Positions 11,006 through 22,644 of a DNA stretch of 64,000 nt are shown here, piece after piece (positions within the stretch are counted from its first letter, which is position 1; the number at the start of each line of letters is the position of its first letter). The position numbers were made by a program, and so were the translations under genes. The DNA is from Simmondsia chinensis (taxonomy: Eukaryota; Streptophyta; Magnoliopsida; Caryophyllales; Simmondsiaceae), in assembly GCA_018398585.1 (NCBI GenBank), contig JAGTTD010000001.1, positions 15,626,501 to 15,690,500 on the forward strand, written 5' to 3'. The notes beneath the pieces were generated by a model, which was not told the DNA's origin, made no database searches, and saw only the letters and a list, made by a program, of their open reading frames with translations.

Positions 11006-12066
11006 TTGGAAGAGAGATTCAGGAAAATGGACCTGTGTTTGGTTCAATGGGGAGTGAGTCCCAACCATACACCTATGGTTGAGCCTCAAAACCCGCCGTT
11101 GGGGATTGGCGATGAAGAAACGGAAGAGAATATCCATGAGCCGTATCTAGAGATTGAAGACCATGGGTGGAACGTGCAAGGGACTCGGCTGAATACTGCA
11201 GCTTCTAATTGTTTAGGTGATCAAGGGTGGAAGTTCGGTTTTCGGGAAGAATTTTCAGAGTTTGAAAGTGATGGCATCATAGTGGCGGAAGAGGCACAGG
11301 ACGAGCTGGCATCCCTAGGCGAAAAGGAGGTAGCGGGTGACGAGGATCGCTTGCTATTGGTCGGGTGGGTTAGCTTCATGCTTGAGGAAGTAGAAGGAGA
11401 TAAATGGCTTCGACACAACATCTTCCAGATGATATGTACAAATTGGCGAGAGGGTATGCCGTCTAGTCATCGACTGTTGGAGCTGTGAGAACGCCATCTC
11501 TGAGGAAGCTGTCCAAAAGCTGGGGTTGGAGATGGAGGAGCATTTGAACCCTTACAATTGTCATATGGCTCGAGAAAGGAGATTAGGTAACAGTATCTAA
11601 ACGTTGTCTGGTTAGTTTCTCGATTGGGATGAAGTATCAGGACGCAGTGTGGTGCGATGTTGTTTCCATGGATGTGTGTTATCTACTATTGGAAAGACCT
11701 TGGCAATATGATAGAGGTGCTATACATGAAAGGAGAAAGAACATGTATAGCTTTATCTTTGAGGGAATAAGGATCATCTTGTTGCCCAAGAAAGAAGAGA
11801 CGCCACGTGCGTCGAAAACAAAAGACCCAAAGCTGGAAGACAAGGTCATGTTCACCAAAGAGATGGCGTCTACATCGATTGGTGACAACAGGGGAGAACA
11901 TATCTTTGATGAGCCACCCTATCTTGATTTGTCTTCTCCACCCATCTTTGATGAGCCCATCTACGAAGAGGAGGAAGTGCCGGATGAGGTAGGGAGTCTG
12001 TCAGAGGAGGTTTATTCAAAAGGTTTGGCATATTTCTTATTGCCAACAAGAGGGACTCCATACTAG
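11006..12066 (+). pseudogene. Ty3-type protease-region remnants (element A)
   Basis: ORF 11006-11488 is acidic and not recognisable beyond its end, which overlaps 'RHNIFQ'. In another frame near 11445-11600 the text reads CRLVIDCWSCENAIS, then VQKLGLEMEEHLNPYN, matching the 'IDxGSCxNVAS...KLGL...HPxPY' protease region of Ty3-type elements. The catalytic DSG-type triplet is lost (DCW). ORF 11629-12066 continues YQDAVWCDVVSMDVCYLLLE and RPWQYDRGAIHERRKN, the segment between protease and RT. It then ends in an acidic tail. No RT follows. Confidence 0.75.
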
Positions 12067-12589
12067 GTAGATTGGGTTCCAAACGACACCTTACCGGATT
12101 GATTTTATCACCGAGTGAGTATTATGAAGCGAGAGGAGCCTAGAAGGGATGAGACTTGGTCAAAGAATGTTAACAAAAGGACAACCGAGTCACCATATAT
12201 TATGGGCTTTCCACAGCACTGGCGGATGGTCTAGTAGAGACGACAATGATAATGTTGAGTGTCCTTATCCGACATTTTGTTTTTGAGATCGGCAAGGGAT
12301 GGGAGCAGAAATTGATTGAAGGCAAGTTGGATTATAATGCCAAAAAGGATAGCGTTAGGTTGGAAATACAACAAGGTTGGTCCATTGAGTGCCTTCGAAA
12401 GATTCTACCGCCTACATAGGCAACCTTGATAAGAGAACGACTTTCGACTTGGAAATATAACAAGGTTGAAGCCTTCAAAAGAGTTTGCCGCCTACAACTA
12501 CCAAGTGGATTGACACCTCCAGAGTCATCAACATCAAGCACCTTGCTCCTTACCATGGTGAGAATTGCTCAGATGAAGCATGAATGAAT

Positions 12590-13219
12590 TCAAGGGCAAA
12601 CTCTCTCCAAACCGGGGAGGTTGATACAACCTGCATCGTGGAGAAGAATGATCTGGACGCATCATTTGGCAAATTCGAGGGCGAATTCTCTCCAACCCGG
12701 AGAGGATGATAATACTGCATATTCGCCATTGTGGCTTATGGGTGCAGGCAGGGACGGTGCCACCAAGAGGAAAACTTGGCAGATTGATCTTGGTAAGCTG
12801 GAGTTTGGCGATATTGGAGCTGGGCGCATGGGAACATGGCTTCGCGAGAATAACCTGCATGACCTGTTTCCAAATTCGAGGACGAATTCTCTCCTAGCTA
12901 GAGAGAATGATGCAACCCCGCCTTCATATTTGGCGGATAGCTTGGCGCGTGAGTCTTGGCAAATTGGTCGGTACAACAAACCATAATCGGGTGACCTTCG
13001 TGAGATGGGGGACGGGTGTGCAGGGACGTAGCTTGGCAAGAATGACCCACATGATTCGTTCGCGGATTCGAGGATGAATTTTCTCGAACCCAGGGAGGAT
13101 GATGCAGCCCAGCCTTCAAGCTTGGCATGTCGATTGGTGGATAGGTCTTAGCGAGCTTGCTTGGCGTACGACGATATGTTGTCGAATTCGAGGACAAATT
13201 ATCTCCAATCTGGGGAGGA
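12590..13219 (+). repeat. Iterated polypurine-tract module before the 3' LTR
   Basis: A module of the form 'ttcgaggacgaattctctc-caacc-ggggaggatga' occurs at about 12592, 12675, 12873, 13067 and 13185. Only the last copy adjoins the LTR. Spacings are about 83, 198, 194 and 118 bp. Some copies even continue with 'gatgcagccc-gcctt...ttggc', imitating the LTR start. Hypervariable tandem arrays are known in the 3' untranslated region of plant Ty3 elements. Confidence 0.75.
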
Positions 13220-13707
13220 TGATGCAGCCCATATTTGGCGAAAAAGGTCTTGGCAGTTTAATGAGCTTGACAGAACCTAGGCGCGGCGAGATAAGGTTGG
13301 ACATAGCAAGAGTTTGACCTTAATTAGGAAAGCTTAGATTTTAAATCTAATTAGTTAATTTTATTCGTAATTTTTAGTCTTTATTTAGAAAGATCACACG
13401 GATTGCTCGATGAAGCACGCGGATTGCAATCTCCACCGTTAATCTCAATTAGGGATTTAATTTAAAATTCGTATTAGTTTGAGTCTAGTTAGGAAAGCTC
13501 CTCTAGGTAAAGAGAGGGCTAGTTAGAGTCGAGAGCATTCAATTTCTAGATTAATTTTTCATAAGTTGTTAGTTCTTTATATTCTCGAGTTGTGAGAATT
13601 AGAATAGACTTTATTTTCCTCTAGTCCTTTATTATTTTAGTAATAAGAATTGAGGGTAGGCTGTTAAACCTTCCCGTTCCTTAAATTTCCACCTACGCAC
13701 TACATCA
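13220..13707 (+). repeat. 3' LTR of Ty3-type element A
   Basis: Starts TGATGCAGCCCATATTTGGC and ends CACTACATCA. It contains about 30 bp more than the 5' LTR (an extra 'cgatgaagcacgcggattg'-like segment). TSD ATTTG follows. Confidence 0.85.
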
Positions 13708-13770
13708 ATTTGAGAATTATACATTTTAAGATATTATTTCAGTCCAAACATATTCAAATACAACAGTACT

Positions 13771-14617
13771 CGTTAGAAAACCTCGTAGTAAAACCCCAAA
13801 GCTTCATAATATATCAAACTCCTAACAAGTACACTAATCATATTGATCCAAGATATCACATTTCTATTAGGGATTTCATCGAACACGTTGATCGCAATCT
13901 CTAAACTATTCAAATTATAACAACTTCTTAAAATTGCATTCCAAGAACAGACATAAACAATTAATAGTACACATTAGTACAAGCTTAACATGTGATAAGG
14001 ATATAATAGAGTTGAATAGATTGTAAGAAAGATTGACTAATGTTCAAGCATAGCAACGAAAGAGAGAGTAATTAGAAAGATCTTACAAAACCAATGATAT
14101 CGCGTCGTGGTAAAGGCCACTGTCCTAAAAGACGATTTCGCCGTTGCTCCGGTGCACACAATATAACTGGCGGCAGTCCTCCAGGATTAGCGTGATCCGA
14201 CTCTTAACGTGCACTCGTTAATTGCCGGATAGGAGTGCCTTGAACTTTGCCCAAATTTTAGGAGAGAGAAAAAACCGAGAGAGAGAGAGAGAGACTGAGA
14301 GGCTGAGAGTGTATATTTTTTGTTGTTATAGCTAATGGCATATATATAGTATAGAAAACGGTAACAAGCATTAAAAAAATGGGTGCAATGAATTCTAACG
14401 GCTATAAATAGTAACAAGTATTAAGTCATCGGCTGTAATGAATTTCAACGGCTATAAACGGATGTAATAAATTTCAACAGCTATATTGTCATTTAATTTT
14501 CAACGGTCACAATTTTAATGACCCTAAACGGCTAGTAGCGATAAACAGTCAGTAAATAGGCACGGTTATACTATTTTTCCTTAACACTTATGTTTAACTT
14601 GTATCATTTTTCCAACA
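13771..14617 (-). repeat. LTR (3' in element sense) of minus-strand element
   Basis: Runs from 'gttagaaaacctcgtag' to 'tttttccaaca'; the terminal T of TGTTAG is mutated to C here. The partner copy is split at 19938-20031 plus 24365-25113. Immediately inside, 14618-14631 reads in the minus sense CTTTGTGGGGGAT, a polypurine tract, so the element points left. A (GA)n run lies at about 14276-14294. Confidence 0.8.
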
Positions 14618-14631
14618 ATCCCCCACAAAGG

Positions 14632-17600
14632 ATACAAGTAGAAGAGAACAAAGAAGAATAGATTGGGCAAAGGGAGTTCAATTTTTCAGTGCCGATGTCT
14701 CGCGACTTGAATCGTCACCTAGTGTAACCCAAGTTTAGGACCAACATCTTGCAAGGTGACTTTCGTCTTGAACCTCACAAAGGGTTGTATAGTCTTTCAC
14801 TTGGACACATACCAAACTCCAGATCATGGCAACTCCTGCAGTTTGGCTCGTTTTATCAGCCATGCGCTCATCCTGGATATTTATAGGCGCTCTAGAAGGC
14901 AAGTATTAAACCTTCATAGGGAGCGGCCACACTCCCACACCTACATAGATGGATCCCATCAAGTGTGTAAACATATGGATATATGTCCATTAAGAGCCAA
15001 AGCTCAACCTCACCCCTTGGTAACATACAAACAGTGTCCATCAAGTGCAAGTCTTGCTTACACCACCAAATATATGGCCATGAACCCGTCTCCCCACTGT
15101 CACACCATAGGGAGGGACAACATAAAACATAGTGCATTTCTTGAATGAACTATGACTTTTCACATTGAACCTGTTAAGACCAGGTTGGATACATCATAGT
15201 TTATTCGTGTATAGACTTTAGTCCCGCCCCCCTCGATGTTTTTTCAATCACTAGATCCACAAGGTTCTTTTCAGACCTTACATAATTTAGTGATATCACT
15301 TTCTTTCGAGTAAATCGTTTACGATCTTATTCCTGAGACGAATAGGTCTCCTCTTGCCAAACCCATTAAGTGTGCAGTGTCCACACTACCTGTCATGGAC
15401 TATGGGTTAGGTTAAAGCATCATGCTCAACCATCATACATGGCATTTCATGCTGTATTGCAACAAAGCGGTACTTCAGAGTTGACCATTGCCAACGTCAA
15501 TCACGAGTTGTTCTTACCTCCACATTGTGGTATCTGCAACGAGCCGTTAAACAACTAGCTCCATCGCGAAGTTGTTCTCACCCCCACATTGAGGTACTTG
15601 CAACAAGTTGTTAAACGACTAGCTCCATCACCTGCCAACTTCAACAAAAGTCAGTATAACACAATCGTGGAGCAAATATCATATCAATAAAATCATATCT
15701 CCACCCCAAGTACTCAAATAGTACACATCGTACGTATATCGTACATACAGTTGGCACGAAAAACATATACCGCAAACTTGTCAATCCACATATCATCACA
15801 ATTGTGAAATATTATCATTTCAAATCAATTGGATCACCACCTGTTTAGGTCACAAAAGACTATCATCCTACTTAGAGTACATGCATTATTATCATTAAGG
15901 GTAGTGCATGTACTATTAATATTGAACAAATATTTGGTGATCTCGAGAAAAAGAGGTACATGAGACCATAATTTACAAGATGCCTTGTACAATTCAAGTT
16001 AAGTCAACCCAAGCCTCCCTGAGGCTCTCAAGTCCAAGTGTTAGCATTATTAAGCTATTCACACTGACTTTGGACAGTCACCAAAAAAATATTTTCATCA
16101 TAATCAATTTCCATAAGCTAGCTACAACTAGCAAACATCGGCAACATCACAACAACTAGAAAAGATTATAATCAGACCACATATCTCATAGGCTCTTGGG
16201 TGCTTTCACAACCCCCACAATGGAATGTCTTACACTACATTTCTAAGCCATTCAATTTTTCTACCTGCCAACTCAATCTTTAAGGACAACTAAACAATGC
16301 AGGTTTCAAAGGGGTGTCATAAATTATAGCTCACTAATGAGCCTAAGTACATTGTCATTAGTAGAATATCTCTCATTGATATTAGACACCCAACACAATA
16401 AGGAGTCTATTACAACGTAAACCCCATTCATAGTACTTAACTAGTACCTCAACAGTTTAACTAGAGCACTTCAATAGTTATCATTTGGATCAATGTATGT
16501 AGACCATATCTACCACTGACATATGATATTATAGGACGAGTAATGTGTTATTCATCAAAAATAATGCTATCGATCACCTTAGCGTATTTAGCTTATGACG
16601 CGATGCCGTGGTTTTCTCCTCATCAAGTGAACACTAGGGTCATATAGTATGTTATCCAAATGACCAACATGAGTATACAACATATGACAGTAACCCAAAT
16701 AAGATATCTAGACACAAGCTAAATACCAAGCTTGTAGTCAATCAAGGTTCTCATACGACCTACACCTTACCGTTTTTTCGAAATTGGAAAAGAAGGCATG
16801 AAACAATGATCCTAAGGCATAATAGTCACCAAAGACAACACAAGTCCATATATGACTCAAATATATCACGTTTTTCCCAACTACAAGCTGAAATTCAACA
16901 AAGCCATAGTAAGTTCAGTATGCACAGTTCATAAAATAGCAGCAAACAACCTATAATCTGTTTATAAGCAATATTGATAGCAACTTATAGCAGCTACCAG
17001 TCATAATATGCAGTATGTACACAATATACTTCCGAAAACCGACATAGAAAGCACCAAATTTAGTATTGAACATCAACATTCAGCAACAAACTAACATGCA
17101 GCAGCAACATACAGCCCAAACTAAATGTGGAGCAGCATATTCAGCTTGAAAGAGACATGTTTCAACACTTAAAACAATATGCTTTTCATCATTTCAAGTA
17201 ACATATAACAACATATTCACAATGCTTCAAACATAGTCATGAGAAACACATGAGACACATCAATACAGAGACTAATACACAAAATCATACATAGATTTTT
17301 CACAAGAACTCACAAGTCCTATTAGGATGATCAATAGGTCACTCAAAACATTCAAGAAAATCCAATTCTCACATACAAGATCTAAACTCATGGTTAAAAC
17401 TCAAACATGCAATGCTCCACCAATACACATTCAAATGTTACCAAAAACATATTCATATTTGACTTAGGACAATGGAACTGCAGCGGCACTATCTAGGGGT
17501 TTAATAAAGATCATACAAGGAGTTTCAAACATGTAAACTTTATTTTTAATTCAGAAACCTCAAAGCCACTCAGGTTGTTCCATAAATGTCTCTCCCTAGA

Positions 17601-17988
17601 TATCATAATTCAAGAATTTAGTTTTTCTTAACCCCTAAGAAAACTCACTAGCACCCACTCATAATCGAGTTTGTCTCACTATCAATGAACTCTCTCGATA
17701 TAGGTGCATTTATGTTTTCATAACGTCATCAAGGGTTTTAGGTTTTTTCTGTACTAGCGACATGATTACCTAAAAACAAAGTGTTCATGCAAAAGGCAGA
17801 AACCTACTTCAGCTAAGGACCCCCAAATTTATAGGTAGTGGATATTAGAAGTATAACCTTTCTACATTAAGGTATTTTATCTAACCTTTAAATTAGATTC
17901 TCTTTAAAGTAGGCAACAACAACAAAGGGGTTTCTACTACAATCTCGGGGGTCACTTAGGGCCAATAAGCATCACATTCATCATGTTT
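14632..17988. other. Non-coding interior of the minus-strand element
   Basis: No gene seen. The only structure I can support is a tandem duplication of about 63 bp at 15504-15566 and 15567-15630 ('ttgttct-accccCacattg-ggta...ttaaac-actagctccatc'). The rest is AT-rich unique-looking DNA. Confidence 0.5.
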
Positions 17989-18866
17989 GATTCGGTTCCC
18001 AAAATAATACAGAAAAATAAAAAAATTAAAAATATAATGCTGAAAAAAAATATTTCCATATCTACGGTTGAACCGGGTTAACAAGACGTGTTTAAAATTC
18101 AAGAAAACCAGTTTCCTTAAAAGCAGTTCATTTTCCAATAAACCGTGTCTAATAAACGCGGTTCATATTAAAATGAGCTGCGTGTAGTAAACGTGGTTTA
18201 ATAATGAACCGCGTCTAATAAACGCGGTTTACTGTTGAACCGCGTCTACTAAACGCAGTTTATCCGCAGAAAGCCTCAACCACGCTTTCATCGATTATAC
18301 TTACCATTATGCCGCAATTCTTCACTTTTTTCTTCGCTTATAGTTTTCATTATGCTACAAGTCGTGAAGATTATCATATTGATCCCATGTCCCTATCGAT
18401 GAAGCTCCGACAATGGTACTTGAAAGATCTCCAGTGTATAAAGCAGAAGGACGGCGGCGGACGACGCCACCGGGGGTGGATTAACGAGAAAGAGGCAGAA
18501 GGGCGGTGATAGCCGGGGAGAAAGCACGCATGAATGAATCGGCCGGGGGGTTTAAATTCCCAGTGAACCGCGCCTTAATGACGCGGTTTTGTAGTGAATC
18601 GTGTCTTAGTGACGCTGTTTTGTTTAGAGTAAACCGCGTCACTAAGACGTTGTTTTATGTGTATAACCGCATTCTGATGACGCGGTTTAAATGATATAAC
18701 CGCGTTTTTAAGACACGGTTTTTTTGAGTTTTAAACGCATTCCTAAGACGCGGTTTATTATAGCAGCGTTTTATGAACGCGGTTCAATATTAGATATGAA
18801 AATGTTTTTTTTCTGCATTATTTTTTTAATTTTTTTATTTTTTAGCATTATTTTCGGAATCGACTC
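17989..18866. mobile_element. Mutator-type TIR element with palindrome array, copy 1
   Basis: Terminal inverted repeats GATTCGGTTCCCAAAATAAT and the complement of GAGTCGATTCCGAAAATAAT. The flanking repeat is CATGTTT (17982-17988 and 18867-18873). Both arms contain about 28-30-bp units of the form ACCGCGT-n-AAACGCGGT, six on the left (18060-18265) and seven on the right (18562-18787). The 300-bp centre is different DNA. ORFs within it are incidental. A second copy at 34630-35217 has a clean 9-bp TSD, which is why I place this family near Mutator. Confidence 0.8.
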
Positions 18867-18873
18867 CATGTTT

Positions 18874-19937
18874 TCAAGGTGGTATAACATTCAACACCTC
18901 TGTTTGACCTAATCCCTTTGATTTATGGCCTAGTTAATTTTTAACTTCCGTTTTATTTATTTTACCATAATACATTCCACACAAGCTAGGGGAAACTAGC
19001 AAATATTAGTGGACTTACAAAAATTAGAAATAGATTATGGTCAAAATAGTTCTTATGTAATATAGGAATTTTCCCCTCATATAAGAGCACTACCCCCACA
19101 TTTCACTAACTTATATTAGGATTCATGTAAACTTGAGTCTAACTTCCATTGATAAAGGCAAGTAATACATGCACGTTCCATCACAAGAAGAATAGCATTA
19201 TTGTAAAGACCTTACTCTATGCAGGGCTCCCCTTACTTTAAAAGTTACATGCACTTTAAAGTAAGGGGTACATGCTCAAACGATGTACAAAACGCCAAAG
19301 CTTTTACTACTTATCATGTAGGCACAGTGACCATTCATCAAAATCACCCCGCCGCAATCACTGATAATCATATGGCAACTATTTAATCCCATTCCCAACA
19401 ACCTTTAATACATATAACCTTTCTCACACTTGCTCGGATAAACGTAATGGCCAATTTTTCCAAAACCATCTATAACTATATGCCAATTATTAGATGAAAT
19501 TGTCAACAATATCACCAAAACACAAAATTATAGTAAAGTATATCATAACCGCATCACATCGATGCTCAAACACTAAAACATTTAAGTTCGGATAATTATC
19601 AAATGTTGTCACATGATGAACATTATATTATAGACCCAGTGCATCAAAATCAATTTTACCCGAATCCACAGACAAGGAACTTTATATTATTTACATTTTG
19701 ATTTTTAAATATACCGATAGCTTTTCTCATTATCCGATTTTTCAATTTTCAAATTGACCGTTTTTCAATTTTTACAATGTATCATATAAGTTCAACTTTA
19801 AATTTTAGCAAAAATGTAATATATAAAAATTCAGCAATTGAACCCTTCTCTTTCAGATCTGTTGATTATCTTTCAAGTCTAAGCAAATATAAAAATTCTA
19901 ATTACTCATGATTGATTGATAAAATCATCTTTTAGAT
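18874..19937. other. AT-rich stretch without recognisable features
   Basis: Remaining interior of the minus-strand LTR element. No ORF, RNA gene or repeat that I can support. Confidence 0.4.
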
Positions 19938-20031
19938 TGTTAGAAAACCTCGTAGTAAAACCCCAAAGCTTCATAATACATCAAACTCCTAACAAATACA
20001 CTAATCATATTGATCCAAGATATCACATTTC
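19938..20031 (-). repeat. LTR (5' in element sense), part 1
   Basis: TGTTAGAAAACCTCGTAG... up to 'atcacatttc', where Ty3-type element B is inserted. The remainder continues at 24365. Matches 13771-13866 closely. Confidence 0.8.
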
Positions 20032-20463
20032 TGTTACCAATTAATAAATTTCACTTGTAATACATTTAATTTCTTAGTATTATTTCGTATTAGAGTCTAT
20101 ATGATGTAACACAACTTAAAATAGCACCGGTTAAAATAATTGTAAGCAAAATATCAGCACAAATATCTGCAGTGCACAGGCAAAGCACTGTGCTGAATTA
20201 GTTGCTGATGTTTTGGCGGGAATGACAGTTACAAGCAGGGACTGAGTGGGATTTTCAGCTGGGAATTTCCTTACCTAATTCTGTGTATAAATTGAGAGCT
20301 TAATGTGCATTTTTGATCATCCAATGAAATGAAATCTTATTCCTAAGGGAAATTCTCTAATTCTCATCTCCTTTCTCTATTTTCTCATCCCCTTCACTTC
20401 TTTTCTCATCTCAAACTCTCTTCTACAAGGTTAGATTTTCAAATTAATTTTGGGAAGCTAACA
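20032..20463 (+). repeat. 5' LTR of Ty3-type element B
   Basis: TGTTACCAATTAATAAATTT to GGGAAGCTAACA. A likely TATA box, 'gtataaatt', lies at about 20284. Confidence 0.92.
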
Positions 20464-20480
20464 ATTGGTATCAGAGCCAG
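20464..20480 (+). promoter_or_regulatory. Primer binding site, initiator tRNA-Met
   Basis: Reads ATTGGTATCAGAGCCAGG right after the LTR, complementary to the 3' end of initiator tRNA-Met, the usual first-strand primer of Ty3 elements. Confidence 0.9.
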
Positions 20481-20542
20481 GTTTAACAATCACTTAATTG
20501 ATTGAGCTAGCAAAAAAATCAGAAAAACAAAAAAAAAAAATC

Positions 20543-21862
20543 ATGGCCAAAGGAGTTAGAACTAGATCGGGAGCTGGTGGAGCAAATGCAACCGGTTCCA
20601 ATATGGATTTCGTTGCGGCTGTCACTGGAAATCCCACGGCTGGACCTCAAAATGCTACTAAGGAAGATCTTCTTGAGATGCAGCAAGGATTTAATCAGAG
20701 AATGGATCAAATTTTGGCATTGTTGATGGACAAAGATGCTAAAGATGTCAAAGTGCAAGACCGATTGCAACAAATTGAGGAAAAACTTGAACACTTGCAA
20801 GATCAAGTTAACAAACAAGGTGAATCAAGTGTTGAGGCCATCCTCAAACCCGCAAGTCAGATTCACCAAGCAGCTGAAGTCGATCAGCAGCACACAAGTA
20901 CCGAACAGCAGCAAGTCAGCATGGACAGATCTCAAGGAGGAATGCACACCCGAGGTAAATCTCCTATGTTGCAACCTGGTGTAGGACAATCAATTAACAT
21001 TAGATCAGCTGCAAATCAACCTATTCGACCTGAAATTAATATAGAAAATCAAGATCGAGCTTCTGGACCTGTTAATTACCGAACCTATGCTGAAAATTCA
21101 GAACAGAACAACAGGCCATATGTTTCTGTTATGCATCAGAACGTTGCAGATGAGGTGTTCGATCATATTGATAGACCGCCTGATCAACCATATCAGCATA
21201 GAACCATGACCAATGACAACACAATTGGGGGTAGGAGTGGCTCTTACAGGCAGCCAAGGGTAGAAATCGATCCATTTGATGGAAAGCAACTGGAATCTTG
21301 GCTTAGGAGGTGTGATCGATACTTTTTATATTACAATATACCTGAGGGGGAGAAGCTCCAGCTAGCCGCAGTCTATCTTCATGGTGATCATGAGGTTTGG
21401 TACTATAATTTGTTGAAAAGCAAACCACATCTTTCTTGGGGCCTTTTCATAGAAGAGATGTGTGAACGGTATGGGGAAGGAGAATCAACGGATGTTGTGG
21501 ATAACTTCAACAAGTTAGTCCAAACATCAAGTGTGAGAGAATACATGCTTAGATTTGAGAATTTGAGAGCATATTTCATGTCAGTTCTGGCCATTGCTCC
21601 CGAGGATGCCGAATCCTACTATGTTTCTTGCTTTGTGAGTGGCCTTAAGCTTAGGATCAAAAATATGGTTAAAGCTATTGGTCCTAAGACTTTGTCAAGT
21701 GCTTATAATAAGGCAAAGTTGATAGAAGCAACTCAAGTTCCCTCAAACGACAAGCCAAAGCATCATGACAGCAGGTCCGAAGTTCTACAGCAGAGCAAAG
21801 GGTCCGGCAGTAAGCAAAACATCGACAGAAGTTCGGTAAGGCTTTGTTTTCGTTGCAACTAG
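20543..21862 (+). CDS. Ty3-type Gag, stopped inside its zinc knuckle
   Basis: Start chosen at MAKGVRTRSGAGG; an in-frame upstream ATG at 20498 adds only a Lys-rich lead (MIELAKKSEKQKKK). Order: Gln-rich coiled-coil-like stretch (QQIEEKLEHLQDQVNKQ), a disordered Gln/Pro/Ser region, then the retrotransposon Gag domain (WLRRCDRYFLYYNIPEGEK, then WGLFIEEMCERYGEG). It ends CFRCN-TAG. In frame after the stop comes PYQPGHRC, so the CCHC knuckle spans the stop codon (21860-21862). CAG to TAG (Gln) is the simplest cause. Gag would build the cytoplasmic particle. Gag stays full length without the last half of the knuckle; read-through is an alternative. Confidence 0.85.
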   Translation: MAKGVRTRSGAGGANATGSNMDFVAAVTGNPTAGPQNATKEDLLEMQQGFNQRMDQILALLMDKDAKDVKVQDRLQQIEEKLEHLQDQVNKQGESSVEAILKPASQIHQAAEVDQQHTSTEQQQVSMDRSQGGMHTRGKSPMLQPGVGQSINIRSAANQPIRPEINIENQDRASGPVNYRTYAENSEQNNRPYVSVMHQNVADEVFDHIDRPPDQPYQHRTMTNDNTIGGRSGSYRQPRVEIDPFDGKQLESWLRRCDRYFLYYNIPEGEKLQLAAVYLHGDHEVWYYNLLKSKPHLSWGLFIEEMCERYGEGESTDVVDNFNKLVQTSSVREYMLRFENLRAYFMSVLAIAPEDAESYYVSCFVSGLKLRIKNMVKAIGPKTLSSAYNKAKLIEATQVPSNDKPKHHDSRSEVLQQSKGSGSKQNIDRSSVRLCFRCN

Positions 21863-21901
21863 CCTTACCAGCCCGGACATAGGTGCAAATCACAAGCACT
21901 T

Positions 21902-22624
21902 ATGCATGCAAAAGGTAGCCGAGTTCCGGATGAAGCTGACAGTACTGAATCTGATGCAGATTTGGAGGAGACCGAATGTAATTTACAAGGCAACTCAAGT
22001 GATGACGAGGTCGAGATCTCCATGAATGCTCTAACAGGAAGTGGGGCTCATAACACAATCAAAATCAAGGGATGGGCTGGAAAACACTCCATTATTTTTC
22101 TTGTTGATAGTGGAAGCACTCACAGTTTCGTTGACCCGAAATTGATTAAGAAGGTCAAACACGAAGTGACGAAAACTCATCCTTTGGCGGTCATGGTAGC
22201 TGATGGAAATTCTTTAACAACTAAAAACAAATGCATAGCCTTCCCTTGGTCTATGCAAGGTCATCATTTCACTTTTGATTTCCTAGTGATCCCTTTGGGT
22301 GGTTGTGACATGGTGCTCAGAGTAGATTGGATGAGGACCTTCAACCCGGTTGTCTTTGATTTTGATAAAATGACCGTGGCCTTTGAAGTCCAAGGCGTCA
22401 AAGTATCTTTGCAAGGCATGTCCGAGGAAGCTCAACTCAAGTTGATGGTTGGGAAACATGGGCAAGGTGGAATCAAGAAGAAGGCAATACAATGGCTTGG
22501 TCATTTATTCATGATTAGTCTGGTAGAGTTGAGCAAGACCTTCAACCAGAAGTGCAGGCTTTATTGGATGTATTTGGGGACAATTGGGTGCAGCCAAAGA
22601 GATCTGATGGTCAATAAGAGCTAA
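21902..22624 (+). CDS. Ty3-type aspartic protease region
   Basis: Same frame as gag and separated from it only by the TAG. The retropepsin site is intact: IIFLVDSGSTHSFVDPKL (D-S-G), followed by CDMVLRVDWMRTFNPVVFDF, the conserved block before RT. After about residue 190 the frame shifts. In an overlapping frame EVQALLDVFGDNWVQPK runs to a stop just where the RT domain should begin. The normal role is cleavage of the Gag-Pol precursor. The ATG at 21902 is simply the first after the stop; the segment is best seen as a continuation of gag-pol. Confidence 0.8.
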   Translation: MHAKGSRVPDEADSTESDADLEETECNLQGNSSDDEVEISMNALTGSGAHNTIKIKGWAGKHSIIFLVDSGSTHSFVDPKLIKKVKHEVTKTHPLAVMVADGNSLTTKNKCIAFPWSMQGHHFTFDFLVIPLGGCDMVLRVDWMRTFNPVVFDFDKMTVAFEVQGVKVSLQGMSEEAQLKLMVGKHGQGGIKKKAIQWLGHLFMISLVELSKTFNQKCRLYWMYLGTIGCSQRDLMVNKS

Positions 22625-22644
22625 CTCAAGATGTTGCTCTTACT

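Larger units (their letters stand above)
10432..13707 (+). mobile_element. Ty3-type LTR element A, internally deleted
   Basis: Two related LTRs, a degenerate PBS, a purine-rich tract 'tggggagga' before the 3' LTR, and a 5-bp TSD GTTTG/ATTTG (10427-10431, 13708-13712; one mismatch) define a 3.28-kb element. It keeps fragments of gag and protease and a pol tail but no reverse transcriptase, RNase H or integrase motif, so it depends on helper elements. It is inserted in the Helitron RPA1-like gene. Confidence 0.85.

Noticed and set aside
18060..18790. Regular palindromic repeats that might suggest a CRISPR array
   Set aside because: No unique spacers of constant length, arms are inverted around a centre, and the DNA is a eukaryotic TIR element.
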